Shown here: in pieces, positions 34,241-43,644 of the stretch | How the letters are laid out: each line of letters opens with the position of its first letter | Numbering within the stretch: position 1 is the stretch's first letter | Assembly (NCBI RefSeq): GCF_020026455.1 | Contig: NZ_JAHHQJ010000005.1 | Span: 1 to 64,000, forward strand | Direction of reading: 5' to 3' | DNA: 64,000 nucleotides | Source: Alistipes sp. | GTDB lineage: Bacteria; Bacteroidota; Bacteroidia; Bacteroidales; Rikenellaceae | The notes under the pieces: model-generated | The model's database searches: none | The model's input: only the letters and a program-made list of their open reading frames with translations | What the model was told of the DNA's origin: nothing | Position numbers and translations under genes: made by a program

Positions 34241-34310
34241 GACAACACGCAACAACAGGCGACAACAGGCAACAACAGACAACAACAGACAACAACGGGC
34301 AACAACGGGC
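34241..34310. repeat. 10-bp tandem repeat, seven copies
   Basis: Seven exact-period units of the form (g/a)ACAACAGGC, with A/G changes at a few positions. It adjoins the 35-bp repeat. The remaining stretch to 34400 has no gene that I can support. Confidence 0.92.
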
Positions 34311-34401
34311 GGAGCGTGCATCGTCGCGGGAATTACCGGGGCCGGGATTGCGTTCCGGGGCAATGCGCAGGGCATTGCTGTTCTCACGGGAGTATGCACA
34401 C

Positions 34402-34434
34402 AAAAAGATAGGATGGCCTTAGTGCCATCCTATC
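34402..34434 (-). terminator. Terminator of the eight-gene SusCD-subtilase operon
   Basis: On the minus strand: an 11-bp stem GATAGGATGGC with GCCATCCTATC, 6-nt loop, followed by TTTTT. It is 105 nt after the last stop codon at 34539. Confidence 0.88.
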
Positions 34435-34538
34435 CCGGTGAACATCCCGTAATTCCGGATGTTTCTGTTGAGACTCTTTAGGGCAAGAGCTTTTCTCGCG
34501 AAATCATCGATCGGTTGTTGCCGACAAATGCTTCGACA

Positions 34539-36644
34539 TCACTCAGCCGTCAGTTTCAGTCCTTTGAGCTTGATATAAGTCCGATCGCCTCCCGAAATCG
34601 CACGGAGCAGGGTGTCCTCCTCGAAGGTCAGCGTCTTCTGGTCTTCGGAAACCCTGAGACGCAGGTCGGTGCGCACCGTTCCACGTCCGTCAGCCGTACC
34701 GACAAGCACCTGGGAAATCAGCAGGATCCGGGATGTCGGGTCATAGGTATATACACGCGATTCGTCCGTCACATTCTTATCCTGGAACCAGTCGGAGTCG
34801 TAAACCGTAGCCTTGAATTTTGCATATCCTTTCTTTTCGTTTCCTCTAAAATCCGAGTCAAGCCGGACCATAACGGAACCTCTTGTCGGCTTATTATTGA
34901 AGATCGCAATACCCGACTCCGTGTCAAGAGAAACGGAGAATTCTTTGGGACCTTCCCATCCGCCGGATGAAACCATCGAATAGGTCAGCTTTTGCAGGTC
35001 GATTGCAAACTCGCTCCGATCTGCTCCGGAGACGAAGGTAACAACCGTTCCACGAAGCGTGTAGGTACCCTCTTTCTCGCCGTAAACAGCCTCACCGAAT
35101 CCGTCGAGCGTAAGTTCCGGTCCGCTGCCGCTTGCGGGCTTGTAGGTGCCCGCCTCTTTGCCGCGCGGAGTGAAGACGGGAGTTTTCTTTGCCGAATCGT
35201 ATGAGTAGCGGAACAATGCAGCGGTCTTGTCGGAAACGATCGCCTCCGAATCTTCGCCGATGCTCGTTCCCTTCTTGAAATCCAACTCAACCTGCTGTGC
35301 AGCCCGGGTTGCACGTTCGATATAGTACCAGCTCTTCGTGCCGGCCTTGTCCAGTTCAACCAGATAACGGGAACCGTACGAATCACTCGCCGCACTGACA
35401 AACTCAAAGTCGGCGGTACTCGTGAAATAGTATTTGACCTTCTCGGGTTTGTCGTCGATCAGGTCGTTGATGTAAACGAAGGCATCTCCGTTTGCAAACC
35501 AGTTGCCGCTGGCGCCGAAATCCTTTTCGCCGTATCCGTTGTCGCTGAACTCGATGAGATACTCGAAGAAGTTCTTCGCGTCGTCGAATCTATAGCAACC
35601 ATCGAAATCAAAGTGGTTGGCATCCGTCGATTTTACAAAATACGAAGTATTTGACTTCAGCTCCATTGTGAATTCCGACGAGCTGCCCCGGATAACCTGC
35701 GACTCCGAAGCCGTAAGCTGGAAGCCTTTATATGCTCCGACGAACTGCTTGCCGACGTAATCGGTTTTCTCAACGGCCGACGTTTCGATCAGAATCGGCT
35801 CGTCCGGCATGACGCAGAACCAGCATTTACCCATATCCGGATCGTCGGTCCGATACATGTACTCGATATCGGCACCCGTTGTCTGTCCCGTGATCTTCAG
35901 CTGTCCGTCATAGCCCAGATCCGCACTCCACATGAATTTGACCGCGCCGTACATACATTCGCTGAATACCGGGGGAACGGCCTCCCAGTCGTCGCAGCAG
36001 TTGAGCATCCGCAGACTGGTATGCTCCCCTTTCTTGAGAGTGATGAGGTGCCGGTCCAGATCGGTCGCCACCGTGAGCGTCACCTCCTCGGCCGGCATCG
36101 TGAACCGGTATTTCCAGGAGACGGTCCCACTGGAAACCAATTCACAGGGAGTGTCGTTGAACAGACAGGCCGAAACGGCGAACATGCCGTTCGTCACGAC
36201 GATCTCGACGTCCACGACTTCGCCCGCTATGGCTGTCTTGGCGACAGTTACGGTATATTCCTTCGAAGTGGGAGCGTTGATCGGGTACTCCTCGGGCTTC
36301 AGCTCCAGGACGATGATTCCCAAGGAGACGTTCCGTTCGGGCATGACGAATTCGAACGACCCGCCCCGGGAGTCGCCGGCAACCTGCTTGCAGGCTACGC
36401 CGTTCGCGGAGACGAACTCGAGATAGTGACTTTCGCTGGTGACTTCGACCGTTACGGACACCGTCTCTCCGGCTTCAGCAGCCGTCGGAGCGGTAACCTT
36501 GTAATAAGCCGCCATTTCATTCTGGGAGACGGAAATGGCGAATGACTTTTCATTCACTTCGGAATCACTGTCGTCACACCCCCCGGCGATCAGCGGACAC
36601 AGGGCGCAGAGGCAGAATAAAGCTTTGAAATACAAGTTTTTCAT
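34539..36644 (-). CDS. Large lipoprotein of unknown function, last gene of the SusCD-subtilase operon
   Basis: A 701-residue protein, lipidated at the Cys of LIAGGC, with the usual acidic export tag after it (DDSDSE). The start at 36644 is the ATG that opens the signal peptide; an earlier in-frame ATG does not. Residues about 30-190 contain beta-sandwich repeats with ETVSVTVEVTSES, and two that end in MPERNVSL and MPAEEVTL, a pattern of small Ig-like repeats. The rest is beta-rich with no catalytic motif that I can see. I do not recognise the family. It is separated from the gene before by 180 nt holding a long hairpin, so its expression may differ from the rest of the operon. Confidence 0.85.
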   Translation of the reverse strand: MKNLYFKALFCLCALCPLIAGGCDDSDSEVNEKSFAISVSQNEMAAYYKVTAPTAAEAGETVSVTVEVTSESHYLEFVSANGVACKQVAGDSRGGSFEFVMPERNVSLGIIVLELKPEEYPINAPTSKEYTVTVAKTAIAGEVVDVEIVVTNGMFAVSACLFNDTPCELVSSGTVSWKYRFTMPAEEVTLTVATDLDRHLITLKKGEHTSLRMLNCCDDWEAVPPVFSECMYGAVKFMWSADLGYDGQLKITGQTTGADIEYMYRTDDPDMGKCWFCVMPDEPILIETSAVEKTDYVGKQFVGAYKGFQLTASESQVIRGSSSEFTMELKSNTSYFVKSTDANHFDFDGCYRFDDAKNFFEYLIEFSDNGYGEKDFGASGNWFANGDAFVYINDLIDDKPEKVKYYFTSTADFEFVSAASDSYGSRYLVELDKAGTKSWYYIERATRAAQQVELDFKKGTSIGEDSEAIVSDKTAALFRYSYDSAKKTPVFTPRGKEAGTYKPASGSGPELTLDGFGEAVYGEKEGTYTLRGTVVTFVSGADRSEFAIDLQKLTYSMVSSGGWEGPKEFSVSLDTESGIAIFNNKPTRGSVMVRLDSDFRGNEKKGYAKFKATVYDSDWFQDKNVTDESRVYTYDPTSRILLISQVLVGTADGRGTVRTDLRLRVSEDQKTLTFEEDTLLRAISGGDRTYIKLKGLKLTAE

Positions 36645-36681
36645 GGGCGAAATTTTTAAAGGTGGTAATCGGATTATAAAA

Positions 36682-36800
36682 AATCCGTTCTGCGGCCGAA
36701 TCATTCGCATTGCTTCGTGTCGGGTATCATGCCGTATCGGTCATCCGACCGATCAAGTCATAGGGCAATTCGAAAAAATGGTCCTGTCGCAGAACGGATT
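36682..36800 (-). promoter_or_regulatory. Long-range hairpin with T-run before the last operon gene (candidate attenuator)
   Basis: A 13-bp perfect inverted repeat, AATCCGTTCTGCG (36682-36694) with its complement at 36788-36800. On the minus strand the second arm is followed by TTTTTT, as in a terminator. A small hairpin TCGGT/ACCGA (about 36738-36753) lies inside the 93-nt loop. Confidence 0.6.
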
Positions 36801-36823
36801 CTGAGGAGAGGCGGATGCAAAAA

Positions 36824-37288
36824 TTACAGCATACGCTTCATTTCCGGCGAAGAGCCGGCGCGGGATGTCGCCGCATTGCGCACATCATCCGGAATGATCG
36901 TCCGGGAATATACGCTGGTCTCGGCCGGTTCGGTCCGGGAGACCATGGTCAGGGTGTTCCCGTCATTCGTCAGTTCGAAATCGTAGCCCTTACCCCAGGT
37001 TTCGCCGTCGTCGTACACGCCGGTCAGCCGGGATCCGTCGATCGAATAACGTCCGGTATATTTGGTGTAGTTCGACGTCTCGACCTTCTGGTAAAGCATG
37101 AACGTCGCTTCCGATGAGAATTCGACGTACACCTCGAATCCCTCGGGAGCATTCTCCGTCCAGGAAGTGAGGCGCCACTGGCCTACGATTTCCGAATGAA
37201 TGTTGGGGGTATTGTCGTCATCCGAGCAACTTGCGGCAAAGATGCCGAGCAGGGAAAAAACGAGCAGATGATAAAGATATTTTTTCAT
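36824..37288 (-). CDS. Lipocalin-like lipoprotein
   Basis: A 154-residue lipoprotein (lipobox FAASC, then DDDNTP). The body begins SEIVGQWRLTSWTEN, the typical first strand of lipocalin-like proteins of Bacteroidetes. It continues with alternating strands (YVEFSSEATFMLYQKV, GRYSIDGSRLTGVYDDG, LTMVSRTEPAETSVYSR), fitting a small eight-strand barrel for a hydrophobic ligand or a protein. An ATG three codons earlier (37297) is possible. It follows the subtilase stop by 14 nt. Its ligand is unknown; an inhibitor or chaperone for the neighbouring peptidase is one possibility, only inferred from position. Confidence 0.82.
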   Translation of the reverse strand: MKKYLYHLLVFSLLGIFAASCSDDDNTPNIHSEIVGQWRLTSWTENAPEGFEVYVEFSSEATFMLYQKVETSNYTKYTGRYSIDGSRLTGVYDDGETWGKGYDFELTNDGNTLTMVSRTEPAETSVYSRTIIPDDVRNAATSRAGSSPEMKRML

Positions 37289-37302
37289 TGCAAGCATTGT
37301 TT

Positions 37303-39291
37303 TTATAACCAACCTCCGTTTGCTGCGCCGGCCGAACGGACAATGACGGCAAATTCCTTGGTGATGACCATGCCGCCCATCACGACGTCCGTTCCGGGTT
37401 TCGTACCGCCGGCTACGGCCGAAACCCTGATTTTGGCCGATCCGGGTTTCGTACATTTGATCATCAGTTTGCCGTTATACATCTTGGGGGCCGCCTTGAT
37501 GCCAAGTTTCTTCATGTCCTCGGCCGACATCTGAATATCGGTGTAGGTGAGGTTCTCGGCACCCTGTCCGAAGAACTGCGTCAGCGGAATGAGCTGGATC
37601 TCGCCCAATGCGACCCGCAGACAGGGCGTTCCCTCGATCTGCATCAGCAACTGATAGGCGTCGGTAATACCGGTGCCCATTTTGCCGTGGAAAATCGACA
37701 AGTCGGCAATCGTGGCCTTCGAACCTTCGCCCAGTCGGGAGTCGATTTCGTTGACCGACGTAAGCAGCATGGTCTTGAACTCGTCGAGCGAGAAGCGCTT
37801 TCCTTTCTCCAAGGCATAGGAGAGGCCGAGTGCGGCGACACCCGAGACATGCGGGCAGGCCATCGAGGTTCCCTGCATGTAGCCGTAATCCAATCCGCCG
37901 TTCGTTTCGGCGCAGAGCGTCGAAAGGACGCCGGCCTTCTCGCCGCCGCTCAGACCCGATGTTTCACCGCCGGGAGCCGCGATGTTACATCCGGGGCCGT
38001 AGTTGGTATAGTTGGCCGGCAGGTAGTCGGGCGAGAACGAGGTGACGGAGACATAATCACGATAGCCACCCGGATAGCCGGCCATGGCGGTCGACTCGTT
38101 GCCGGCGGCAAAAATGATCAGTCCGCCGTCGAGGGCCGCACAGTTTTTCTGGGCGGCGAAGTACTGGAGCGCCTCATAGTCCATCGGCGAATATTTGATG
38201 AACATGTTGTCCGACGTGTAGGTTCCCGCCTTGATACCCCACGAGCACTGGAGGATGGAAGCTCCGTGATCCGCAGCGTATTTCACGGCACGGCTCGACG
38301 TCAGAGCGTCGCCCTGCAGGTCTCCCGAGAAGATCTGGCACGACATGAGACGCACTCCATCTCCGTTGCCCGTACCTCCGGCCACGCCGCAAACGCCGAC
38401 ACCGTTGTTATTGACGGCGGCTACCGTACCCGCAACGTGGGTTCCGTGGCCCGAATCGCCCTTCTGCCCCCACGAAATGGGACCGTTGGCTGAGAAGTTC
38501 CATCCGTGAATGTCCTGATTCTTGTATTCGGGCGAAGGATTCGGATTGGTCCACATGTTGGCCGCCAGGTCCGGGTGGGTATATTTCACGCCCTCGTCCA
38601 CGATGGCAACGATGACATCGGGATTTCCGGCCGTGAGTTTCCAGGCGTCGACCACATTGATGTCGGCTCCGGCCACCGATGTCGTGGCTACGGCCTGGTC
38701 GGCGTTGTTGATGTAGTGCCACTGCCAGAAGAGATTCGGGTCGTTGAAATCCGCCGTGACCAGAGCGCGGCTCTGGGCGTTTGCCGTTGCCTGAAAGGGA
38801 TAGGCCTTGCAGTCGGAAGCCCGGTAGAGACGGGTGCGGAACTGCACTTTCGAGATTTCGGCAACGCCTGCGAGTTTCTCGGCCGCCTTGTCCAGGTCCT
38901 CCTCCGATGCGAAGTGGAGCACATACCACTTGTGGAGTCCTGCCGCACGGGTGCGGGCCTCGTGTTCCCCGGCCTCGGGGAAGACGCGCTCGAGCGAGGA
39001 GACGTTCAGATCGGCCAGGATGCCGTCAACGGATTCGATGCCCGAACGGGTCAGAGCCGAACGGGTCTTGGCCGCATTCAGTGCGGACTGTTCGAGAACG
39101 GGAATGGCTTCTTCGTCGAATTTCACGATGAGCGAACCAGCCACGGCATCGTCCGACGTATTGCAGATTTTGCCCGAAGGCTTAATTTCGGTAGCGGAAT
39201 CCCCGCGGTTCGGCATCTCCTGCATGGGATCCGTCGAGCAGGCGGCCAGCAGCAGGGAGGCGAAAATCAGGAGTTTCGTTTTGTTATGCAT
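37303..39291 (-). CDS. S8 subtilisin-like lipoprotein peptidase in the SusCD operon
   Basis: A 662-residue subtilase, lipidated at Cys18 (LLLAAC). Residues about 50-150 form an I9-like propeptide (AGSLIVKFDEEAIPVLEQ). The triad is Asp232 (AIVDEGV), His282 (GHGTHVAG) and Ser476 (GTSMACPHVSGVAALG). As in the paralogue at 602-2689, Glu follows the catalytic Asp. The end is SAGAANGGWL, the same tail as the paralogue. It is the only enzyme in the operon, so it presumably makes the peptides that the SusCD pair takes up. The gap to the preceding lipoprotein gene is 97 nt, and 14 nt to the next. Confidence 0.94.
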   Translation of the reverse strand: MHNKTKLLIFASLLLAACSTDPMQEMPNRGDSATEIKPSGKICNTSDDAVAGSLIVKFDEEAIPVLEQSALNAAKTRSALTRSGIESVDGILADLNVSSLERVFPEAGEHEARTRAAGLHKWYVLHFASEEDLDKAAEKLAGVAEISKVQFRTRLYRASDCKAYPFQATANAQSRALVTADFNDPNLFWQWHYINNADQAVATTSVAGADINVVDAWKLTAGNPDVIVAIVDEGVKYTHPDLAANMWTNPNPSPEYKNQDIHGWNFSANGPISWGQKGDSGHGTHVAGTVAAVNNNGVGVCGVAGGTGNGDGVRLMSCQIFSGDLQGDALTSSRAVKYAADHGASILQCSWGIKAGTYTSDNMFIKYSPMDYEALQYFAAQKNCAALDGGLIIFAAGNESTAMAGYPGGYRDYVSVTSFSPDYLPANYTNYGPGCNIAAPGGETSGLSGGEKAGVLSTLCAETNGGLDYGYMQGTSMACPHVSGVAALGLSYALEKGKRFSLDEFKTMLLTSVNEIDSRLGEGSKATIADLSIFHGKMGTGITDAYQLLMQIEGTPCLRVALGEIQLIPLTQFFGQGAENLTYTDIQMSAEDMKKLGIKAAPKMYNGKLMIKCTKPGSAKIRVSAVAGGTKPGTDVVMGGMVITKEFAVIVRSAGAANGGWL

Positions 39292-39388
39292 ATATCATGC
39301 TGATTTTTGAATCCGGCAGGTTGTTTTTGGCTTGGAAAAAAGGGAGAGGCCGGCACTTGCCGGACGACCGGCCTCTCGCGATCCAATA

Positions 39389-41920
39389 TTATTTGAGCGT
39401 AACTTTGGCAGCTGCCGTTTTCCGGAAGCGGAGTTCCGACCCCGCACCTTCTGCATGCTGCACCGCCTCGCTGAATCCGACCGTAGCCTCTACCACCTTC
39501 GCTTCGGGGGCCGATGCGGGCAGGAATCCTTTCGCATGGTTGGTCGGCAGGGGTTTGACGGAGCTGCGGTCTGCGGAAGCGGAATATTCGAGTCGTTCGA
39601 CGTAATTCCGCGGCTGACGGAGCTCTGCGGCCATACGACGCAGGTCGGCGATACGCTCTTCGGCCAATTCGGGGATGCCGCCCATATCCTTGGCAGGATC
39701 GACAAGCAACATGTCCGTAAGGATCGAATAGGGAGCCGTCGCACTCAGCGTGTAGAGATAACGGAACGTTGCACCCTGCTCAATATAGTTCGGAGTGGGC
39801 ACGAAATAGATGTAACCGTCGGCCACGGCACCTCCAATAAACGGATAATTGACCGCATAGAGAGCATCGGGCTTCTCGTCCGAGACGCAGCCGGAGAGAA
39901 TCTCCTCGCCGTTGATGGTACCGATCGGCGTCTGCGAAAGAAGCGGGGAGATGGCGCCGGTTATTCCTGCAAGCGGAGAAGCCGCGGGAACGTAAACCGC
40001 AGGAATCTGACCGCCCTTGTCGAACTTGACTCCGGGAAGTCCCGTGATGGTCAGCAGATCGGCAGAACTGTCGTCTTTCGGATCGTCTGCGATGGTCACC
40101 GTACCGATCTTACGACGCATCGGCTTCTTGTCCAGAAGATTGATGGCATAGTAGTTCCACTGGGTCGAGATCAGATACTCCTTCTTGGGCTGTTTGTCCT
40201 GCGGCAGGAAGTCCGTGTAGAGGAACTCGCTCTCCAATCCCGGATTGAATTTACCGGTCGTCTTGATGGTAGCCTTAACGAGGGTGCTGACATAGCCGTT
40301 GTAAGCCAGTCCGGCAAACGTATATTCCGTGTTGCCGTTCAGCCCCGTGAGCATGACGCTGTAATGTCCGCTGTTGATGGCCTCAAGCTGTTCCGGCGAG
40401 AAGACCTCGCCATTCTGCTGGAGGAAAGTCGTCAGGTCTACGTTTTTGATGTCTTTCGTCTTGAAGACTCCGTATTTGAGGGATTCTATACCCTCGCCAT
40501 AGGCCCAGAATTTCGCCGAATTATCCGACGTAATACCCTGTCCGGCAAACTCGTTCGTGCTTTCGAGCCCGACCTTAAGGATGACGGAAACCTTGTCGCC
40601 CTTGGCTACATACCCGAACGGAATGAAGGCGTAACCCTGCATCTTCAGATTCTCCGACGCCGTTTCGCCGCCCTCCGGATTGGGTTCACCCGCACCGTAG
40701 ATGCAACCTACAAGCGTGTACTTGCCGGTGCCTTCTTTCAGATCCTGCACGGAAATCGTTCCCGAAGCAGTGATCGTCTCGATGTTTTCCGCAGCGATCT
40801 TGCCATCGGCCATCTCCTGTGCCTTGAGGCTCGCCTCGCCGTCGCTCAAATTACCCGCGAAGATCGCGTAACGGAACTCCCGGGTATCCTTGGAGAGCGT
40901 GGCGCCGATTTTAACGACACCGTCAGCGGGTTCACTCTTGGTGAGGGCCACCGAGTAGTCGTAAACCCGGGCTCCGGGAAGCATCACCCGCTGCAGGCCG
41001 TGGGCATTGGCGTAGAAGAACTTTCCGGCACTCTCGCCCTCGCTCGGCTCGAGCAGGATGCTCTGCGCCGGGAAGGTGATCACACCGTTCTTGAGCGTGC
41101 CGTACTGACCAGCACCCCCGTCCATAGCGAAATTCTCCGGCGTCTGCGACGCGATGAACCATTCGCCCATCTCGGGAAAGAGGGTCAGACCGGTCGATTG
41201 GTAGGGATAATAGACCTTCTCCGGATCCGTGGCGTCGACATAGGTCCAGACACCGCGGTTCTCGTGATTGACGGGACCTCCGGCGAAGATGTTCATCAGC
41301 TCCGGCGTGTAGGCTTTCATGCGGTAATAACCCTTCTTGTCCGAACGCTCGTAGATTTCGAGCTGGATTTCGGGATTCGGATTCGCATTGGGGTTGTTTA
41401 TCGACGCGAAGTTGCCCAGAATATCGTCGCGGTAGCGGCCCTTGGTCTCTCCGGTCTTCTCATCGGTGACCAGTTCCCATTTGGCCAGGACGAGCGAGAT
41501 CGAAAGGCTCACCTTGTCGGGAGCGTAGACCGAGGCATAGCGCGGATCCTCGATGCTGATGTCGCAGGTGTAGGTCGTGCCCATTTGAGCCCCGGGGAAA
41601 CTGATCTTGAAGGTCGTCTCGTCCTCTCCGGCTTCGAACGCAATCGGCTCGACGACAAAAATATTCTCGACGTTGGACGTCACGACAATCGGAACGACGA
41701 TCGGATCCACGGCATTGCGCCGTTTGACCGTATAAATCGCTTCGGTCTGAGTTCCCGGTTCGAATTCCAGATCGGTCCTCGTAGCCTGCTTCTTGGGGAA
41801 GTAGACACCGTAGCAATCGGGATTCTCCGCGGCTCCCTGCTTATAGGTCACGTCGTCCTCGCAGCCGGCAAGGACGAGGAGAGCCAGCAGGAACGGTAAT
41901 ATATGCTTGAATGTCTTCAC
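39389..41920 (-). CDS. Large lipoprotein of unknown function after SusD (surface-binding protein position)
   Basis: An 843-residue protein, lipidated at the Cys of LVLAGC, then EDD. Residues about 30-140 look like a SusE/SGBP-type N-terminal Ig domain (FEAGEDETTFKISFPG). The rest is long and beta-rich, with FN3-like strands (MLTGLNGNTEYTFAGLAYNG) near residue 540. There is no peptidase or glycosidase motif. In such loci the gene after susD often encodes a surface nutrient-binding protein, so that role is inferred here. It starts 43 nt after the SusD stop. Confidence 0.8.
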   Translation of the reverse strand: MKTFKHILPFLLALLVLAGCEDDVTYKQGAAENPDCYGVYFPKKQATRTDLEFEPGTQTEAIYTVKRRNAVDPIVVPIVVTSNVENIFVVEPIAFEAGEDETTFKISFPGAQMGTTYTCDISIEDPRYASVYAPDKVSLSISLVLAKWELVTDEKTGETKGRYRDDILGNFASINNPNANPNPEIQLEIYERSDKKGYYRMKAYTPELMNIFAGGPVNHENRGVWTYVDATDPEKVYYPYQSTGLTLFPEMGEWFIASQTPENFAMDGGAGQYGTLKNGVITFPAQSILLEPSEGESAGKFFYANAHGLQRVMLPGARVYDYSVALTKSEPADGVVKIGATLSKDTREFRYAIFAGNLSDGEASLKAQEMADGKIAAENIETITASGTISVQDLKEGTGKYTLVGCIYGAGEPNPEGGETASENLKMQGYAFIPFGYVAKGDKVSVILKVGLESTNEFAGQGITSDNSAKFWAYGEGIESLKYGVFKTKDIKNVDLTTFLQQNGEVFSPEQLEAINSGHYSVMLTGLNGNTEYTFAGLAYNGYVSTLVKATIKTTGKFNPGLESEFLYTDFLPQDKQPKKEYLISTQWNYYAINLLDKKPMRRKIGTVTIADDPKDDSSADLLTITGLPGVKFDKGGQIPAVYVPAASPLAGITGAISPLLSQTPIGTINGEEILSGCVSDEKPDALYAVNYPFIGGAVADGYIYFVPTPNYIEQGATFRYLYTLSATAPYSILTDMLLVDPAKDMGGIPELAEERIADLRRMAAELRQPRNYVERLEYSASADRSSVKPLPTNHAKGFLPASAPEAKVVEATVGFSEAVQHAEGAGSELRFRKTAAAKVTLK

Positions 41921-41963
41921 GGTAGTTTGTTTTTAAATTTGACAGCTTGGTCGCAGATGATCA

Positions 41964-43610
41964 TCAACCGTTCCACGGCTTGACCTTTTGCGAAGGATCG
42001 GGATTGTTCTGCGTGGCGATGATGGGGTTGTTCTGCGTCTCGCCGCGCGTGATCACGAAGTTCCAGTAAGGCGCACGTCCTTCCGTATTGAGGCGGTACG
42101 AGGCCGGGGAGTTGGTTCCCACATATCCCCGTCGGGAGGACATGTTGAGCCGCTTCATGTCGAACATGACGATACCTTCGCCCCAGAACTCGATGCGCTT
42201 CTGAAGCATCAGCTCGTTGGTGAAATTTTCGATCGTCGACGAGGCGTTCGTACAGTCGTAACCTCCGCCCACGATGCGGTGTTTGTTCATGAAGTCATTG
42301 AGCAGCCGGACACCTTCACTAAGATTTTCATGCGCCTTGGCCTCGGCCTCGATGAAATACATCTCTTCGACGCGCATGTAAGGATGATCTGCGGCTCCAC
42401 CGACCTTGTAATCCTCATAGGCGCCCTGTGCCGGACGGAACTTGATGTTCGCATAATCGGGCAACTCGTCGAAGTATGCCTTGCCCTCTTTGCGGCAGCT
42501 CTTGTAGGCGTAAGACTCCTTCTCCGGATCCCTGCGGTCGGGATCGAGCCACGAATGGCGACGGAAGTCGCGCAGGTCGATGCTGTTATAAAGGTTGCGG
42601 TTGATGCAGCGGCAGGCGTCGTTTCCGTAGGCGCTCCACGCATTCTCCGTACTCATGTGCGCCGTGAAGTTAAACAGGTTGGCAACGCTTTCGCTCGGCA
42701 GGGCGAGACCCCAGATCCAAGCATTGTTCGCCGCAACGCTGTTGAAGCCGTTCGAGGGATCTTCCCACTGCTCCTGCGTCAGGGGCGTGCAGCCGCTGGC
42801 CGAAATGGCCATCCGGGCAAACTCGGCGGCGGAAGCATAGGCTTCTGTGTCGTTCTTGGCCGTACCGCGCTCAAGCCAGGCCCGGGCTTTCAGACCGTAG
42901 ACCAGCGCCTGGCTGATCGTATACTTGTCGGAGGGCGTAAAGCCGCTCAACAGCTCTTCGGCCTTGTCCAGGTCGGGGAAAATCAGCTGATCGTAGATGT
43001 CGTCGACCTTGGCGCGGGGATTGTTCTTGGCCTGGGCCTCGGTGGTCTCGGGCAGCACGATGGGGACACCCAGTCCGAGGACCTCGGGGGCTTGGGTATA
43101 GTTGTTCTCCTTGAATTCGTACAGACGCACCAGATCGAGGTAGAACATGGCCCGATAGGCATAGGCAAAACCCAGATAGGACTTCTGCTTCGCGTCGAGT
43201 GACGCAAAATCCGAAGAGTTGATCTGCTTGATGACGTTGTTGGCCGCCATGATCCACGCATAGTAGTTGTCCCACGTGAGCGCACCCACGGCATAATCCG
43301 CACCGAGTGCTTCGTTGGTTCCCCACTGCCCGAACCAGTCGTAACCGATATTGCCGCCTATGGCAATGTCGCCCGTCATGGACTCCGTAGCGATATGAAT
43401 AGCCGGCAGGGCGAAGTCCCAGGCCTGCCCCTTTTCGGCATAGCCTGCGGAACCGGCCTGTACGAGCGAGGCCGGAATACCCTCAATCAGCGTTTCGAGG
43501 GTCACCTGCTCCTCGGTAGCTATTTGATAGGGCTCGGCTTCCTTGATGCAGCTGCTTGCCAGCAAGAGCGTTGCCAGCGTCGCAAGCGTTATGTTTTTCG
43601 CTTTTTTCAT
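41964..43610 (-). CDS. SusD/RagB family outer-membrane lipoprotein (pair 2)
   Basis: A 548-residue lipoprotein (Cys21, LLLASSC) forming the lid of the transporter encoded 34 nt upstream. TPR-like segments: GFAYAYRAMFYLDLVRLYEF near residue 150 is the classical SusD helix, preceded by YYAWIMAANNVIKQINS. The C-terminal part carries MRVEEMYFIEAEAKAHENLS and the family's late FWGEGIVMFDMKRLN. Given the neighbouring subtilase and the lack of carbohydrate enzymes, RagB of the peptide importer RagAB is the better comparison than starch SusD. Confidence 0.96.
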   Translation of the reverse strand: MKKAKNITLATLATLLLASSCIKEAEPYQIATEEQVTLETLIEGIPASLVQAGSAGYAEKGQAWDFALPAIHIATESMTGDIAIGGNIGYDWFGQWGTNEALGADYAVGALTWDNYYAWIMAANNVIKQINSSDFASLDAKQKSYLGFAYAYRAMFYLDLVRLYEFKENNYTQAPEVLGLGVPIVLPETTEAQAKNNPRAKVDDIYDQLIFPDLDKAEELLSGFTPSDKYTISQALVYGLKARAWLERGTAKNDTEAYASAAEFARMAISASGCTPLTQEQWEDPSNGFNSVAANNAWIWGLALPSESVANLFNFTAHMSTENAWSAYGNDACRCINRNLYNSIDLRDFRRHSWLDPDRRDPEKESYAYKSCRKEGKAYFDELPDYANIKFRPAQGAYEDYKVGGAADHPYMRVEEMYFIEAEAKAHENLSEGVRLLNDFMNKHRIVGGGYDCTNASSTIENFTNELMLQKRIEFWGEGIVMFDMKRLNMSSRRGYVGTNSPASYRLNTEGRAPYWNFVITRGETQNNPIIATQNNPDPSQKVKPWNG

Positions 43611-43644
43611 AGTATATCGTTTGTCGTAAAGTGAATGAGGCCGA

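Noticed and set aside
34241..34310. The 10-bp repeat as a possible CRISPR array
   Set aside because: The units are contiguous without spacers and too short; no cas gene is near.
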